From: Actinoallomurus vinaceus
Lineage (GTDB): Bacteria > Actinomycetota > Actinomycetes > Streptosporangiales > Streptosporangiaceae
Direction: 5' to 3'
Assembly: GCF_039542055.1 (NCBI RefSeq)
Contig: NZ_BAABHK010000004.1
Location: 372,001 to 436,000 of the forward strand
Length of the DNA: 64,000 bases
Under the pieces are notes generated by a model that ran no database searches, had not been told where the DNA came from, and worked only from the letters and a program-made list of their open reading frames with translations. Both the position numbers and the translations under genes were made by a program. Shown here piece by piece: positions 34,222 to 42,663 of this stretch. The first letter of the stretch is position 1; the number at the start of each line of letters is the position of its first letter.

Positions 34222-36399
34222 ATGAAGGACAACGTGGCCGCGCGGTTGGGCGGCTGGAGCGCCCGCCATAGAAAGACCGCGATCTTCGGGTGGCTGCTGT
34301 TCGTGGTCGCGGCCGTGCTCATCGGCGGCATGGCCGGACAGAAGCAGCTGACCAACGGCGAGCAGGGCACCGGCGACTCCGGGCGCGCGGTCCGCATCCT
34401 GGAGGACGCGGGCATCAAGAGCCCGGCCACCGAGATGGTGCTCGTGCACAGCGCCGCTCCGGACGGGTTCCGCGCGGCGGTCCCGGACGTGACCCGGGCG
34501 ATCCGCGACAGCGGCCGGGCGGCGACCGTGCGCGAACCGCTGGTCTCCCGCGACCGCCGGGACGCGCTGGTGCAGTTCGACCTGGCCGGCGATCCGAAGA
34601 CGGCCGCCGACCGCGTCGAGCCGGTCCAGGCCGCGGTGGCACGGGCCGGGGCCCGGCACCCTGAGGTCCGGGTGGAGGAGTTCGGGGACGCGTCCGGCGA
34701 GCGGTGGTTCAACAAGACGCTGGGCAGGGACTTCTCCCGCGCGGAACTGACCGCCGTACCGCTGGCGCTGGGCATCCTGCTGGTCGCCTTCGCGGCGCTG
34801 CTCGCCGCCATCGTCCCCGTCGCCGTCGCACTGACCGCGTTCCTCGCGGCGAACGGGCTGCTCGCCGTCGTCAGCCACGCCATGCACGTGGATGGTTCGG
34901 CGAACTCGGTGATGCTGCTGATGGGCCTCGCCGTCGGCGTCGACTACTGCCTGTTCTACCTGCGCCGGGAGCGCGAGGAACGCGCCTCCGGGCGGGACCG
35001 GGAGACCGCGCTGCGCATCGCCGCCGCGACGTCCGGCCGGTCGGTGCTGGTGTCCGGGCTGACGGTCATGGTGGCGATGGCCGGGATGTTCCTGTCCGGG
35101 ATGCTGCTGTTCGAGGGCTTCGCGGTCGCGACGATCCTCGTGGTCCTCATCGCGGTGATCGGATCCGTCACGGTCCTGCCCGCCCTGCTGTCGCTGCTGG
35201 GCGACAAGGTGGAGTTCGGGCGCATCCCGTTCCTGCACCGCAGGCGGTCGACCGGCCGCTTCTGGAACGCCGTGCTGCGCCCCGTCCTGGCCCGCCCGGG
35301 CATCGCCGCCGCGCTGGCCGCCGCCTTCCTGCTGGCGCTGGCCGCCCCGGCGCTCGGCATGCACACCGAGAAGCTCCGGATGGAGCAGCAGATCCCCAAG
35401 AACGCCGCCCTGATCCAGACCTACCACCACATCAACGCGGCCTTCCCCGGCGGCCCGGACCCCGCCCTCGTCGTGGTCAAGGCGTCGGACGTCCAGGCGC
35501 CGCGCGTCCGGCAGGCGATCCGGTCGCTCCAGGACGCCGCGCGGCAGAGCGGGGAGTTCGGCCGGCCGGTCCGTACGCAGGTCCACGCGGCGGCGAACGT
35601 CGCCACGATCAGCGTGCCGCTGGCCGGGAACGGTTCCGACGCCACGTCACGGCACGCCCTGGCGACCCTGCGGCAGCGCCTGGTGCCCGCGGCGTTCGGC
35701 GGGGTCGCCGAGGCGCACGTCACCGGCACCCTCGCCTTCTCCACCGACTGGAACACCCAGCTGCGGCGCAGCATCGTGCCGGTCTTCGTCTTCGTGCTGA
35801 GCATCACCTTCGTGCTGATGCTCGTCTCGTTCCGCTCGATCCCGATAGCCGCCACCGCGATCGTGCTCAACCTGCTGTCGGTGGGCGCGGCGTACGGGGT
35901 GATGGTGGCGATGTTCCAGCACGGATGGGGCGCCGGTCTCGTCGGCACCCACGGCGTCGGGGCGATCGAGTCGTGGCTGCCGCTGTTCGTCTTCGTGGTG
36001 CTGTTCGGGCTGTCGATGGACTACCACGTGTTCGTCGTCTCCCGGATCCGCGAGGCCCACGACCAGGGCACGCCGACGGCGCCGGCGGTGGCGCAGGGCA
36101 TCCGCGCGACGGCCGGCGCCGTGACCAGCGCCGCCGTCATCATGGTCGCGGTGTTCGCCGTCTTCGGCACCCTGTCGATGCAGGATTTCAAACAGATGGG
36201 CGTCGGACTGTCCATCGCCGTGCTGCTGGACGCCACGATCGTCCGCGCGGTGCTGCTCCCGGCGGTGATGACGCTGCTCGGCGAGGCGAACTGGTACCTC
36301 CCGCGATGGCTGTCCTGGCTGCCCGGTCTGTCCCACAGCGAAGCGCCCGCCACCGTCCCCGACCTCGTGCGGCCGGCGTACGTCCCCGCCGACCGCTGA
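34222..36399 (+). CDS. MMPL-family RND transporter
   Basis: 725 residues with two repeats of one helix, a periplasmic-type loop and five helices. Key segments include the MMPL helix LMGLAVGVDYCLFYLRREREER and its partner LFGLSMDYHVFVVSRIREAH, which carry the Asp/Tyr pairs for proton coupling. Actinobacterial MMPL proteins export lipids or other hydrophobic compounds. The ATG at 34222 follows AGGGGACGGGG. No regulator adjoins. Confidence 0.9.
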   Translation: MKDNVAARLGGWSARHRKTAIFGWLLFVVAAVLIGGMAGQKQLTNGEQGTGDSGRAVRILEDAGIKSPATEMVLVHSAAPDGFRAAVPDVTRAIRDSGRAATVREPLVSRDRRDALVQFDLAGDPKTAADRVEPVQAAVARAGARHPEVRVEEFGDASGERWFNKTLGRDFSRAELTAVPLALGILLVAFAALLAAIVPVAVALTAFLAANGLLAVVSHAMHVDGSANSVMLLMGLAVGVDYCLFYLRREREERASGRDRETALRIAAATSGRSVLVSGLTVMVAMAGMFLSGMLLFEGFAVATILVVLIAVIGSVTVLPALLSLLGDKVEFGRIPFLHRRRSTGRFWNAVLRPVLARPGIAAALAAAFLLALAAPALGMHTEKLRMEQQIPKNAALIQTYHHINAAFPGGPDPALVVVKASDVQAPRVRQAIRSLQDAARQSGEFGRPVRTQVHAAANVATISVPLAGNGSDATSRHALATLRQRLVPAAFGGVAEAHVTGTLAFSTDWNTQLRRSIVPVFVFVLSITFVLMLVSFRSIPIAATAIVLNLLSVGAAYGVMVAMFQHGWGAGLVGTHGVGAIESWLPLFVFVVLFGLSMDYHVFVVSRIREAHDQGTPTAPAVAQGIRATAGAVTSAAVIMVAVFAVFGTLSMQDFKQMGVGLSIAVLLDATIVRAVLLPAVMTLLGEANWYLPRWLSWLPGLSHSEAPATVPDLVRPAYVPADR

Positions 36400-36409
36400 G
36401 CCTCTTATC

Positions 36410-36436
36410 GAGGGGCCGGATCAGATCCGGCCCCTC
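36410..36436. terminator. Bidirectional terminator between convergent genes
   Basis: GAGGGGCCGGAT and ATCCGGCCCCTC form a perfect 12-bp stem with a CAG loop, between the stops of the MMPL and AceE-like genes. Confidence 0.85.
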
Positions 36437-36443
36437 TTCCAGA

Positions 36444-38810
36444 TCAGCCGAGGGCGAGGGCGGCCAGGGCGGCGTTGACGATGGAGCCCGGGAGCAGGTC
36501 GTGCAGCTCGTACAGCTCGGCGATCGTCCCGGACTGGCCGAACTGGTCGACGCCGAGCGGCACGCTCGGCACGCCGAACGCCGAGCCGAGCCACGCAAGC
36601 GCGTGCGACGCGGCGTCGTGGACGGTGACGATCGGCGCCCGCACCGGGAAGGCGGCGCGGAGCGCGCCCGCCTCCGAGGGGGTCGTCGCCGTCCGGACGC
36701 CCTGGCGCAGGGTCCGCTGCCACGCGGAGTAGAGCCGATCCGGGGAGGTCACGTCGACGACGTGCGCGGCGATTCCCTCCTCCTCCAGCTCGCGGGCGGC
36801 GGCCAGCGCCTCGGGCAGGACGGCGCCCGAGGCGGCCAGCTGCACGGCGGGGCCGTCGACCTCCGACCGGTGCAGCAGGTACGCCCCGGCGAGCACCTGG
36901 CGGCGCAGCACCGCGTCCCCGAGCCGCTCCCGCGCCTGCTCGAACGGTGTCTGATCGAGGGGCCGGGTGGTCAGGCGGAAGTAGTACGCGCCGTCCTCGG
37001 CCGGGACCGCGGTGGTCGTCTCCGCCGGGCCGGCCGCGATCCGGCCGAGCGCGTCGCACAGCAGCCAGTCCAGGGCGGTGGCGTAGGCGGGCTCGACGTA
37101 GGTGACGTTCGGGAGCTCGAGCCCGATCGAGGCGGTGATCGTCGACTGGTGCGCCCCGCCCTCCGGCGCGAGCGTCACCCCCGACGGCGTGCCCGCCACG
37201 ACGAACCGCGCCCCGGAGTAGACGCTGTAGATGAAGGCGTCCAGGCCCCGGCAGACGAACGGGTCGTACACCGTGCCGACCGGCAGCAGCGGCTGCCCGT
37301 GCAGGTCGCCGGCGAGCCCGAGCTGGCCGAGGAGCAGGAAGAGGTTCATCTCCGAGATGCCCAGCTCGATGTGCTGGCCCGTCGGCCCCTCGGTCCACTT
37401 CAGCAGCGGATCCACGCTCCACGCCCGCTGCTCGGCGGGCGCGAACACGCCCGTGCGGTTGATGAACCCGGCGAGGTTGGTCGAGGTGGCGACGTCCGGC
37501 GCGGTCGTGACCAGGTACGGCGCGACCTCCTCCGCCCGGGACAGGTCGACGAGGATCTTGCCGAAGGCGTCCTGGGTCGAGACGGGCCGCGACGTCCGTA
37601 CCCCGGTCGCCGCCGGAACGCTCACGCCGAGCGCGCCGGGAACGGGCGTACGGCGCAGGGACTCACGCCGCTGGTTGCACAGGATGCCCTCGGGCGTCGC
37701 CGGGTCGAACCGGGCCCACTCGTCGCCGGGCACCCGCAGGGCGCCGCGCAGCGCGTCGACCTGCTCGCCGGTGAGCAGCGCGGAGTGGTTGCGCGGATTC
37801 CCGGCGATCGGCAGGCCATGGCCCTTGACCGTGTAGGCGAAGATCACGCTGGGCCGGTCGGTGACCGCGTCGCACTGGGCGTACGCCTCGAGCATGGCGA
37901 CCAGGTCGTGGCCGCCGAGGTCCTGGACGAGCCCGGCGAACTCGTCGTCGGGCACGTCCGCCACGGCGGCGACGACCTCGGCGGGCGCGCCGTCCAGGAA
38001 CGTCTCGCGCAGCTTCGCGCCGGTGAGCCCGAACAGCGCCTGGTAGTGCTCGTTCGGCATCGCGTCGATCCAGCCGCGCACGGCGGCGGGCGCCTCGCGC
38101 AGCCGCCGGCCGTACTTGACCTCGACGACGTGCCAGCCGGCCGCCTCGAACTGCCCGCGCCACTGGGCGATCCGCACGCCCGGCACGACGCGGTCCAGCG
38201 ACTGCCGGTTGAAGTCGACGACCCACATGACGTTGCCGAGGCCCTGGGTGGCCGGGTCGGCGATGGCCTCCCAGACGTTGCCCTCGTCGAGCTCGGCGTC
38301 GCCGAGCAGCGCGACGAACCGCGCCTTCGCGGCGGAGTCATCGCGCCAGTGGGCGTCGACGTAGCGGCGGACGGCGGCGGCGAACAGCGGCGCCGCCGCG
38401 CCCAGGCCCACCGAGCCGGTGGAGAAGTCGACGTCGTCGGGGTCCTTGGTGCGGCTCGGGTACGACTGCAGGCCGCCGCGGGCGCGCAGGGTCGTGAGGT
38501 AGGAGCGGTCGAGGTCGCCGAGGAGGTACTTGATCGCGTGGAACACCGGGGAGGCGTGCGGCTTGACGCTCACCCGGTCCTCGGCGTTCAGGTGCGCGAA
38601 CCACAGCGCGGTCATCGCGGTGACGAGCGAGGCGCTCGACGCCTGGTGCCCTCCGACCTTCACGCCGTCGCCGGTGTCGCGCTCGCGGTTGGCCGCGTCG
38701 ACGATGCGCACGGCCAGCCAGAGCACGCGGCGCTGGATCTCCTCCAGCACGTCCAGGTCGACGCCGGCCAGGTCCACACCCGCGACCTCATTGTCACGAA
38801 CGTCCTGCAT
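36444..38810 (-). CDS. AceE/transketolase-like thiamine-diphosphate enzyme
   Basis: 788 residues. It has the homodimeric pyruvate-dehydrogenase E1 (AceE) layout: HQASSASLVTAMTALWF, the ThDP/metal site GDAELDEGN with VVDFNRQSLDR, the pyrimidine-domain segment and a C-terminal transketolase domain. It is ~100 residues shorter than AceE and lacks a clear E2-binding start, so it belongs to the poorly characterised actinobacterial transketolase-like group. Nine bases downstream of acdS, whose product 2-oxobutyrate is a plausible 2-oxo acid substrate. That link is inference. Confidence 0.8.
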   Translation of the reverse strand: MQDVRDNEVAGVDLAGVDLDVLEEIQRRVLWLAVRIVDAANRERDTGDGVKVGGHQASSASLVTAMTALWFAHLNAEDRVSVKPHASPVFHAIKYLLGDLDRSYLTTLRARGGLQSYPSRTKDPDDVDFSTGSVGLGAAAPLFAAAVRRYVDAHWRDDSAAKARFVALLGDAELDEGNVWEAIADPATQGLGNVMWVVDFNRQSLDRVVPGVRIAQWRGQFEAAGWHVVEVKYGRRLREAPAAVRGWIDAMPNEHYQALFGLTGAKLRETFLDGAPAEVVAAVADVPDDEFAGLVQDLGGHDLVAMLEAYAQCDAVTDRPSVIFAYTVKGHGLPIAGNPRNHSALLTGEQVDALRGALRVPGDEWARFDPATPEGILCNQRRESLRRTPVPGALGVSVPAATGVRTSRPVSTQDAFGKILVDLSRAEEVAPYLVTTAPDVATSTNLAGFINRTGVFAPAEQRAWSVDPLLKWTEGPTGQHIELGISEMNLFLLLGQLGLAGDLHGQPLLPVGTVYDPFVCRGLDAFIYSVYSGARFVVAGTPSGVTLAPEGGAHQSTITASIGLELPNVTYVEPAYATALDWLLCDALGRIAAGPAETTTAVPAEDGAYYFRLTTRPLDQTPFEQARERLGDAVLRRQVLAGAYLLHRSEVDGPAVQLAASGAVLPEALAAARELEEEGIAAHVVDVTSPDRLYSAWQRTLRQGVRTATTPSEAGALRAAFPVRAPIVTVHDAASHALAWLGSAFGVPSVPLGVDQFGQSGTIAELYELHDLLPGSIVNAALAALALG

Positions 38811-38819
38811 GTCAGCCCC

Positions 38820-39821
38820 TCAGCGGAAAAGCGCGCTGTATCCGTTCAGCGCGGGTTGCCCTCCCAAATGAGCGTAGAGGACGGTGGATCCTGCCTCTAT
38901 CTCCTGGTTCGTCACGAGATCGACAAGTCCGGCCATGGACTTGCCCTCGTACACCGGGTCGGTGATCATCCCCTCGAACCGCGCCGCGAGCCGCATCGCC
39001 TCCAGGGTCTGGTCGTCCGGGATGCCGTACGTCCCGGCGTGGTACCGCTCGTCGAGAATGATCTCGTCGTCGCGGACCTCCGTCCCGATCAGCGAGGCGG
39101 TGTTCCGCGCGATCCGGGCGATCTGGTCGCGCGTCTCCTCCGGCTTGGCGGAGCCGTCGATGCCGATGATCCGCCGTCCCTTCCCCGCGAAACCGGCGAC
39201 CATCCCGGCCTGGGTGCTGCCCGTGACCGAGCAGACGACGATGGTGTCGAAGAAGACGCCCAGCTCGCGCTCCTGCTCCTCGACCTCCCGCGCCCAGCCG
39301 GCGAAGCCGAGGCCGCCGAGCCGGTGGTCCGACGCGCCCGCCGGAATGGCGTACGGCTTGCCGCCGCGCTCCCGGACGTCGTCCAGGGCCTTCTCCCAGC
39401 TCTCCTTGAACTCGATGCCGAAACCGGCCTCGACCAGCCGGACGTCGGCGCCGAGCAGGCGGGACAGCAGGATGTTGCCGACCCGGTCGTAGACGGCGTC
39501 GGGCCACTCCACCCAGCTCTCCTGCACCAGGACGCACTTCAGGCCGAGCCGGGCGGCGACGGCGGCGACCTGCCGGGTGTGGTTGGACTGCACGCCGCCG
39601 ATCGACACGAGCGTGTCGCAGCCCTGGGCGAGTGCGTCGGCGACCAGGTATTCGAGCTTGCGCGTCTTGTTGCCGCCGTAGGCGAGCCCGGAGTTGCAGT
39701 CCTCCCGCTTGGCCCACAGGTTCACCGCGCCGCCGAGGTGCTCGGTCAGCCGGGGCAGCGGGTGCACCGGCGAGGGCCCGAACAGCAGCCGCTCGCGGGG
39801 GAAGTCGTCCAGCGTCGTCAT
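38820..39821 (-). CDS. acdS: 1-aminocyclopropane-1-carboxylate deaminase
   Basis: 333 residues. PLP lysine in GGNKTRKLEYL (K52) and the N-terminal WAKREDCNSGLAYGG. The positions separating true ACC deaminases from D-cysteine desulfhydrases are Glu292 (VYEGKSM) and Leu319 (YAHLGG), equivalent to Glu295 and Leu322 of the Pseudomonas enzyme, so this is a real AcdS by motif. It converts ACC (the plant ethylene precursor) to 2-oxobutyrate and ammonia. The ATG overlaps the gntR stop by one base (TGATG). Confidence 0.9.
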   Translation of the reverse strand: MTTLDDFPRERLLFGPSPVHPLPRLTEHLGGAVNLWAKREDCNSGLAYGGNKTRKLEYLVADALAQGCDTLVSIGGVQSNHTRQVAAVAARLGLKCVLVQESWVEWPDAVYDRVGNILLSRLLGADVRLVEAGFGIEFKESWEKALDDVRERGGKPYAIPAGASDHRLGGLGFAGWAREVEEQERELGVFFDTIVVCSVTGSTQAGMVAGFAGKGRRIIGIDGSAKPEETRDQIARIARNTASLIGTEVRDDEIILDERYHAGTYGIPDDQTLEAMRLAARFEGMITDPVYEGKSMAGLVDLVTNQEIEAGSTVLYAHLGGQPALNGYSALFR

Positions 39822-40477
39822 CAGATCTCCTTGTCGAGAAGGTCGCCGAGCGTGGCCCAGATCTCGGCGGTGGCGGCCACGGCCGCCTCGGCGTCGCCCG
39901 CGGCGCAGGCGTTGATCAGGCGGTCGTGCAGCGCGATCGAGCGCCGCCCCGGAAGGGAGCCGAACCGCAGCCGCTCCAGCCGCCGGATCAGCGGCAGGTA
40001 ACGCTCGATCGTCGCGGCCACCGCGCGGTTGCCCGCCGCGGCGACGGGCACGTCGTGCAGCTCGTCGTCGGCGGCCAGCGCCGCCTGGACGTCACCGGTG
40101 TCCAGGGCGGCGGCGAACCGCGCGTTGGCCACGCGCATCGTCTCGAGGTGCCGTTCCGTCAGCACCGGCACCGCCGTGCGCACGGCCAGCTCGTGCATGG
40201 CCCGGACGACGACGTACGCGTCGCGGACGTCGCGCACCACGAGCGGAGTGACGCGGGTGTAGGCGTGGGGCTTGGTCTCGACGAGTCCTTCGTCGGAGAG
40301 GCGGGCGAGCGCCTCGCGGACCGGCGTGCGCGACAGGCCGACCCGCTCGGCCAGCTCGCCGTCCCGGATGATCTCTCCCGGCGCCAGGTCGCCGTCGACG
40401 ATCGCGTCGCGCAGCATGCGGTACGCCTGGTCGCGGAGCAGGGAGCGGTCGAGACGGGGAAGCCGTTCAGAGGGCAT
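39821..40477 (-). CDS. GntR-family (FCD) transcriptional regulator
   Basis: 218 residues. Winged helix with GEIIRDGELAERVGLSRTPVREAL, then an FCD ligand domain (RDAYVVVRAMHELAVRTA and metal-binding His-type positions). First gene of the GntR-acdS-AceE-like operon. The ATG at 40477 has no ribosome-binding site and sits 5 bases after a TAATAT -10 box, so the mRNA is probably leaderless. A perfect dyad covers that box, so autoregulation is likely. Confidence 0.87.
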   Translation of the reverse strand: MPSERLPRLDRSLLRDQAYRMLRDAIVDGDLAPGEIIRDGELAERVGLSRTPVREALARLSDEGLVETKPHAYTRVTPLVVRDVRDAYVVVRAMHELAVRTAVPVLTERHLETMRVANARFAAALDTGDVQAALAADDELHDVPVAAAGNRAVAATIERYLPLIRRLERLRFGSLPGRRSIALHDRLINACAAGDAEAAVAATAEIWATLGDLLDKEI

Positions 40478-40478
40478 G

Positions 40479-40513
40479 CAATATATTAGATATTGGTTCG
40501 TTCAATGAGTCAA
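40479..40513 (-). promoter_or_regulatory. Leaderless promoter with GntR operator for the acdS operon
   Basis: Minus-strand TTGACT (plus 40508-40513) and TAATAT (plus 40483-40488) are spaced 19 bases; a TCTAAT variant gives 17. The dyad CAATAT-N5-ATATTG (40479-40495) overlaps the -10 box and ends one base from the start codon. Confidence 0.6.
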
Positions 40514-40652
40514 CACGGTGTGTGACATCTGCATCATGCCTGCTCGGCGCGCGTTCATAGGATCTTTCTCGGCACCGGAGCGTGTGCGCAGCGGGGCCGG
40601 CATGCGCGTACGTCGTGCACGCGTGCCGGCACACGCCCGGTACGGTTGGCGC

Positions 40653-41477
40653 GTGCTGACCAACGTCACGGCCACGCGCTACGTGACCCCCCTCCGGGAG
40701 GGCGGGTCCCTGCCCGCCATCGTCGAGGCCGACGACCTGGGCACGTACGTCGTGAAGTTCCACGGCGCCGGGCAGGGCCGCAAGGCGCTGATCGCCGAGA
40801 TCATCGCCGGTGAGCTCGGCCGGCGGCTCGGCCTCCGAGTGCCCGACCTGGTGACCGTGGACGTCGAACCGGTGATCGCCCGGCACGAGCCCGACCCCGA
40901 CATCCAGGACCTGCTCAAGGCCAGTCCCGGGCTCAACCTCGGCGTCGACTACCTGCCCGGCTCGCTCGGCTTCGACCCGCTGGCCTGGACGCCCGAGGCC
41001 GACTTCGCCGCGTCCGTCCTGTGGTTCGACGCGCTGATCGGCAACGTCGACCGGAGCTGGCGCAACCCGAACCTCCTCGTCTGGCACGGCGACGTGTGGC
41101 TGATCGACCACGGCGCGAGCCTGTACTTCCACCACGCGTGGGCCTCGGCGGACAAGCTGATCTCCCGCCCGTACGACGCGAGCGACCACGTGCTCGCGAC
41201 CTTCGTCGACGACGCCGGGCTGGCCCGCGCCGGCCGCGACCTGGGCCCGAAGGTCACCGAGGACCTGCTGCGCGAGGTCGTGGCGCTCGTTCCCGAGGAG
41301 TGGCTGGCCGACGAGCCCGGCTTCGACTCCCCCGCCGAGGTCGCGGAGGCGTACGTCGGGCACCTTCGCACCCGCGTGACGACGTCCGACGTCTGGCTGC
41401 CGGAGGTGGGAGAGGCCCGGCCCGCGGCCCCCCACACGGACGAGCGCCCGTCGGCCCGACCCAACTGGCTCTCATGA
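40653..41477 (+). CDS. HipA-like kinase domain protein
   Basis: 274 residues from GTG 40653. YVVKFHGAGQGRKALIAE (nucleotide-binding lysine), the catalytic loop FDALIGNVDRSWRNPNLLVW and the metal segment WLIDHGASLYFHH are the HipA_2-type kinase motifs. Such single-domain HipA homologs are found with DUF3037 proteins, as here (ATGA overlap), not with a HipB antitoxin. Role unknown; may phosphorylate a translation factor. In-frame sequence upstream of 40653 looks non-coding. Confidence 0.82.
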   Translation: MLTNVTATRYVTPLREGGSLPAIVEADDLGTYVVKFHGAGQGRKALIAEIIAGELGRRLGLRVPDLVTVDVEPVIARHEPDPDIQDLLKASPGLNLGVDYLPGSLGFDPLAWTPEADFAASVLWFDALIGNVDRSWRNPNLLVWHGDVWLIDHGASLYFHHAWASADKLISRPYDASDHVLATFVDDAGLARAGRDLGPKVTEDLLREVVALVPEEWLADEPGFDSPAEVAEAYVGHLRTRVTTSDVWLPEVGEARPAAPHTDERPSARPNWLS

Positions 41478-41848
41478 AGATCTTCGAGTACGCCGTGCTG
41501 CGGGTCATCCCCCGGGTCGAACGCGGCGAGACCATCAACGTCGGCGTGATCCTCTACTGCCAGAGCGAGGACTTCCTCGGCTGCCGGACGCACGTGGACG
41601 AGACGCGGCTCCGCGCGCTGGCCCCGGACCTCGACGTCGACGGAGTGCGCGCCGCCCTCAAGGCGGTCGACGGCATCTGCTGCGGCGGGCCCCAGGCGGG
41701 TCAGGCGGCGGGCGAGTCCCTCGGCGCCCGCTTCCGCTGGCTGACCGCGCCGCGCAGCACCGTGGTGCAGCCCGGCCCGGTGCACTCCGGCCTGACCGCC
41801 GACGCGGCCGCCGAACTCGACCGCCTGCTCGACGTTCTCGTCCGCTGA
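41474..41848 (+). CDS. DUF3037-family protein
   Basis: 124 residues beginning MKIFEYAVLRVIPRVERGE with NVGVILYCQSEDFLGCR, the DUF3037 signature. Translationally coupled to the HipA-like kinase through ATGA. The pairing is conserved in actinobacteria, but its function is not established. Confidence 0.85.
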   Translation: MKIFEYAVLRVIPRVERGETINVGVILYCQSEDFLGCRTHVDETRLRALAPDLDVDGVRAALKAVDGICCGGPQAGQAAGESLGARFRWLTAPRSTVVQPGPVHSGLTADAAAELDRLLDVLVR

Positions 41849-41865
41849 CCTTCATCCGGAACGCC

Positions 41866-42663
41866 TCATCGACGTCCGGGGAGCTCCTGGTCCTGGATCT
41901 CTTCCGCAGGGGATGTCGGCCGCGGATCGCGGGTGAGAAAGGTCGTGATCCCCCGTTGGAAGTCGTCGAAGGCGACGGGAGGCCCCGCGGCCTGTGCCTT
42001 CGCCGCGGCCCACGCCGGCGTGAGCACGGCTCCGACCGCGTGCTTTGCGGCCCGGACGGCCGCGCTGGGATGGCGGGTGATGTTCAGCACCAGCCTGCGG
42101 GTGGCCGTGGCCAGCTCCTCGTCGGGAACGCAGCGGGTGGCGAGCCCGAGGCGCACCGCCTCGGCCGCGGGGACGAGACGGCCGGTGTACAGCAGTTCCC
42201 GCGCGACGCCCGGCCCGGCGAGCACGGCCAGCCGCGCGGCGAAGGCGGGGCTGACGAGGATGCCGAGCCGCGCGATCGGCATCCCGATCCGTGCGCTCTC
42301 CGCCATGACCTGCAGGTCACAGGCGAGGGCGAGCTGGCAGCCCGCTCCGGCGGCGACGCCCTCGACCTGCGCGATGACCGGCACCGGCAGATCCTCGATC
42401 GCGGTGAAGGCGGCCTCCATCGCGGCGAAGCTGTCGGCGACGCCGGTGACGTCGGCCTCGACCCATTCCCGCATGTCCGAGCCCGAGCTGAACATGCCGC
42501 CCCGGCCGCGGACGACCACCGCCCGCAGGTCGTCCTCGCGGGCGAGGTCGCGGAACGTGCGCTCGAGCTCCCGCCAGTCCCGGCTGGACAGCGCGTTGCC
42601 ACGACGCCCGTCCCCGACGGCCACCTCGGCGACCTCGACGTCACGGTGCAGTCTGACCTTCAT
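41866..42663 (-). CDS. Enoyl-CoA hydratase/isomerase family protein
   Basis: 265 residues. Crotonase-fold oxyanion segments VVVRGRGGMFSSGSDMREW and VEGVAAGAGCQLALACDL are present; the second catalytic glutamate position is replaced by small residues (MPIARLGIL), so it may be an isomerase or other crotonase activity. The ATG overlaps the CoA-transferase stop (ATGA), so the two work in one acyl-CoA pathway. Confidence 0.86.
   Translation of the reverse strand: MKVRLHRDVEVAEVAVGDGRRGNALSSRDWRELERTFRDLAREDDLRAVVVRGRGGMFSSGSDMREWVEADVTGVADSFAAMEAAFTAIEDLPVPVIAQVEGVAAGAGCQLALACDLQVMAESARIGMPIARLGILVSPAFAARLAVLAGPGVARELLYTGRLVPAAEAVRLGLATRCVPDEELATATRRLVLNITRHPSAAVRAAKHAVGAVLTPAWAAAKAQAAGPPVAFDDFQRGITTFLTRDPRPTSPAEEIQDQELPGRR

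Noticed and set aside
34704..40001. A 1765-codon open frame on the plus strand
   Set aside because: It runs across the MMPL gene in another phase and antisense to the AceE-like and acdS genes. The composition is Arg/Gly/Pro-rich with no motif. It is a high-GC shadow of the real genes.
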